This document shows positions 5,941-7,919 of a DNA stretch of 7,919 nt, in pieces; the first letter of the stretch is position 1; every line of letters starts with the position of its first letter. The stretch spans positions 1-7,919 of the forward strand of contig NMQN01000392.1 of assembly GCA_003575245.1 (NCBI GenBank). The letters are read 5' to 3'. The stretch is from Candidatus Atribacteria bacterium 1244-E10-H5-B2. GTDB taxonomy: Bacteria; Atribacterota; JS1; SB-45; 34-128. The position numbers and the translations under genes are program-made. The notes under the pieces were generated by a model. It made no database searches. It worked only from the letters and a program-made list of their open reading frames with translations, and was not told the origin of the DNA.

Positions 5941-7919
5941 TCTTTTTTTTCTCTTCTTTTATTTTTTTTATTAAATCCTCATCGGGATATTCCACCCGGC
6001 TGTGAAACATTCCGGTAAGTATCCGGGAAAAACTATCTCCAATTTTGTCTAAATCTTTCAAGGTTAAATCACATTCTTCCAGCTGGCCATTTTCCAAATT
6101 CTTCTGGATTATCTCTTTTACCAGAGTTTTTATTCTGGTTGCCGTAGGATTAGTTAAGCTTCTGGTTGCTGCTTCTAATGAATCAGCCAATAAAATAATT
6201 CCTGCTTCTTTAGTCTGGGGTTTTGGTCCGGAATAACGGTAATTCTCTTCGGCAACTGCATCAACATTTGAACCGTTTTCTTTTAATGCTCTGTGGAAGA
6301 AATAAGTAATCAAGTTGGTTCCGTGGTGTTGGGCGATTATATCAGTTATATCCTGAGGGAGTTTGTTTTTTTTCGCCAATTCTAACCCCTCTTTAACATG
6401 AGAAGCAATTACTAAAGCGCTTAAACTAGGTTCCATCTCATCATGAATATTTTTATATGCTTCTTGATTCTCAGTAAAGAAATAAGGTCTTTTTATTTTA
6501 CCTATATCATGATAAATAGCACCAACTCGAGCTAATAATCCATTACCGCCAATCTCTTCGGCAGCGGTCTCCGATAGATTTCCTACAACTATGCTGTGAT
6601 GATAGGTACCGGGAGCTTCCAATATCATCCTTTTTAGTAAAGGTTGGTTAGGATTAGATAATTCCATCAGTTTAAAAGAGGTGGTGATATCGAAATAGCT
6701 TTCTAAGAAAGGTAGAATTCCGATAGTCAAAATGACTGCTAAAAAGCCGTTCAATACCCCCCATAAATTGTTTTGTAAAATTAGATAATAACCCTCATTG
6801 TTAATTAAACCCAGAGCTGATATAGTAATAATATTAACTCCGGCAATAATTAACCCTGCACGGGTCAGGCTTGACCTTTGGGTGGCTTTCCTAATACTAT
6901 ATATGGCTACAATCCCGCTAATTACCGAGACTAAAATATAATTTAATCCGCCTCCCGGCATAAATCCTATTAACAAGCTCAATACGACGGTAAGCAATAT
7001 GGCAATATTAGGACTTAAAGATATGGCAATTAACATTGAGGCAGAGGCAATAGGCATTAAATATCCTGATGCCTGACTTGCTAATTTAGCAAGCAAAACA
7101 ACAAAAATAGAAATAATGCCTAATAATATCAATTTATTTATACTTTCATAAATATCAGGGTAAAAGTAGTTCAAATATAAAAATACCACTAAAAGGCATA
7201 TCGCGGTGACCATAATTATTCCAATAATGTTGGAAAAATTTATCTTGGGGTTTTTTAGACCCAAAGCATTAAGAATGTTGATATCTTCCGAAGTTACCAC
7301 TTCTCCTTTTCTTATAATTATCTGGCCTTTTTGAATCGTTCTTAAAACATCATCCACTGAAGTGATGGCTTCCTGACGTCTTTTTTCTGTATCTTCTTCA
7401 TTCAAAAATAAACTTGGTAGAAGCAAAGAGGTAGCAATATCGCTGGCAATCAAGGCATCGCGACGATCAATAGAAATCTCGCTAATCTCTCTGATTAATT
7501 GTTTTTTAGCATTTTCTAAATCATCTTCTTTGATCCCTTGCTCCATAATTTTTCTCATAGAATTTTTAATATCCACCCGTATTTTTTCTAAAGTTAAGTT
7601 ATCAAATTGAAGGCACTCCGCTATAATTTGTTCACTAATATATAATCCTAAATTTTCATTTATTTCATTAGCCATTTCGTGTAATTCATCATCTGTTAAT
7701 GTTTTATCGTAATCCATTATATTGTCAGTTGCATCTTTAGATGATTCATCTATTTTTTCTTTAAATTCTTTTATTTCTAAAAATAGATTATCTATTTGTT
7801 TTTCAACATTTTCAATATTTGCTAAATTTAAGTCATACACTTCTTTTATCGATTTGGCAGCCTTTTCTCTTAAATTTTGTGTTGCCTCTAAATCTACAAA
7901 TTCAAAATCCCCCGGGGAC
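5843..7919 (-). CDS. pgpH: PgpH/YqfF-type 7TM-HD cyclic-di-AMP phosphodiesterase (5' end beyond right edge)
   Basis: This is a membrane phosphohydrolase of the PgpH family, which hydrolyses cyclic di-AMP. The frame stays open to the right edge: 26 in-frame codons (SPGDFEF...SIKE) precede the GTG at 7838-7840 and match the family's extracytoplasmic segment, so that GTG is not the start. Numbering from it, the 7TMR-HDED extracytoplasmic domain ends near 195 (KGQIIIRKGEVVTSEDI, 171-187) and seven membrane segments follow between about 203 and 378. The HD domain has GTYHHS (411-416), YHDIGKIKRPYF (443-454), SHVKEG (480-485), QHHGT (504-508) and LLADSLEA (550-557), so the metal-binding residues look complete. 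The tail from about 625 is low-complexity and rich in Lys, Asn and Ser; its last 32 residues are encoded over the start of ybeY. The first membrane helix should lie just outside the window. Confidence 0.93.
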   Translation of the reverse strand, partial: SPGDFEFVDLEATQNLREKAAKSIKEVYDLNLANIENVEKQIDNLFLEIKEFKEKIDESSKDATDNIMDYDKTLTDDELHEMANEINENLGLYISEQIIAECLQFDNLTLEKIRVDIKNSMRKIMEQGIKEDDLENAKKQLIREISEISIDRRDALIASDIATSLLLPSLFLNEEDTEKRRQEAITSVDDVLRTIQKGQIIIRKGEVVTSEDINILNALGLKNPKINFSNIIGIIMVTAICLLVVFLYLNYFYPDIYESINKLILLGIISIFVVLLAKLASQASGYLMPIASASMLIAISLSPNIAILLTVVLSLLIGFMPGGGLNYILVSVISGIVAIYSIRKATQRSSLTRAGLIIAGVNIITISALGLINNEGYYLILQNNLWGVLNGFLAVILTIGILPFLESYFDITTSFKLMELSNPNQPLLKRMILEAPGTYHHSIVVGNLSETAAEEIGGNGLLARVGAIYHDIGKIKRPYFFTENQEAYKNIHDEMEPSLSALVIASHVKEGLELAKKNKLPQDITDIIAQHHGTNLITYFFHRALKENGSNVDAVAEENYRYSGPKPQTKEAGIILLADSLEAATRSLTNPTATRIKTLVKEIIQKNLENGQLEECDLTLKDLDKIGDSFSRILTGMFHSRVEYPDEDLIKKIKEEKKKNANSNKKSTKNKKGKSTKNRKNNQKGSAKSKG
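5884..5923. repeat. 24-base tandem duplication within the pgpH/ybeY overlap
   Basis: The 16-base string TATTTTTTGTTGATTT occurs exactly at 5884-5899 and again at 5908-5923, an offset of 24 bases. Because 24 is divisible by three, both reading frames are kept. YbeY gains a repeated NQQKI unit (NQQKIKRV NQQKIERI), and the upstream protein's tail gains a repeated KSTKN unit (KSTKNKKG KSTKNRKN). Confidence 0.85.

Noticed and set aside
7838..7840. GTG as the start of the PgpH-type gene
   Set aside because: The frame is open for 26 more codons to the window edge and those residues match the family's extracytoplasmic region; the real start and first membrane helix lie outside.

Overview
All seven genes in this window read leftward (minus strand), so the order of transcription runs from high to low coordinates. 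The DNA is AT-rich (roughly one third G+C by eye). The exported binding protein has an ordinary signal peptide and no lipobox cysteine, which fits a diderm cell with a periplasm. A cyclic-di-AMP phosphodiesterase of the PgpH type, a TAXI-type TRAP transporter and low G+C together suggest a diderm anaerobe. Atribacterota (OP9/JS1) is one possibility, but this is only a guess from the protein repertoire.

Region 1 (5482-7919) is conserved housekeeping: a PgpH/YqfF-type 7TM-HD phosphohydrolase that runs off the right edge, overlapping by 98 bases the start of ybeY (16S rRNA processing endoribonuclease). Region 2 (5287-5481) is a 195-base gap with a long AU-rich hairpin and an orphan, near-perfect Shine-Dalgarno (SD) sequence. 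Region 3 (1786-5286) is a complete TAXI-TRAP uptake operon: periplasmic binding protein, then a GC-rich stem-loop, then a DUF1850 protein, then a fused small-plus-large TRAP permease whose ATG directly abuts the DUF1850 stop codon. Region 4 (1571-1785) is an AT-rich gap with a striking pair of nested palindromes. Region 5 (1-1570) holds two tandem CNNM/CBS (CorC/HlyC-like) membrane proteins. The first starts with TTG. The second runs off the left edge and appears to start with the rare codon ATT.

The pgpH-ybeY-CNNM order is a familiar bacterial cluster (compare ybeZ-ybeY-ybeX in E. coli and phoH-yqfF-ybeY in Firmicutes). Here the TAXI-TRAP operon sits between ybeY and the CNNM pair, in the same direction, with a hairpin-forming repeat in the gap on each side. 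This looks like an uptake cassette placed inside a housekeeping cluster. I see no RNA gene, CRISPR array, transposase or clearly new system. The points worth a second look are regulatory or small in scale: the ATT start, the double palindrome, the stem-loop that may mask a start region, and the pgpH/ybeY overlap containing a 24-base duplication read in two frames.
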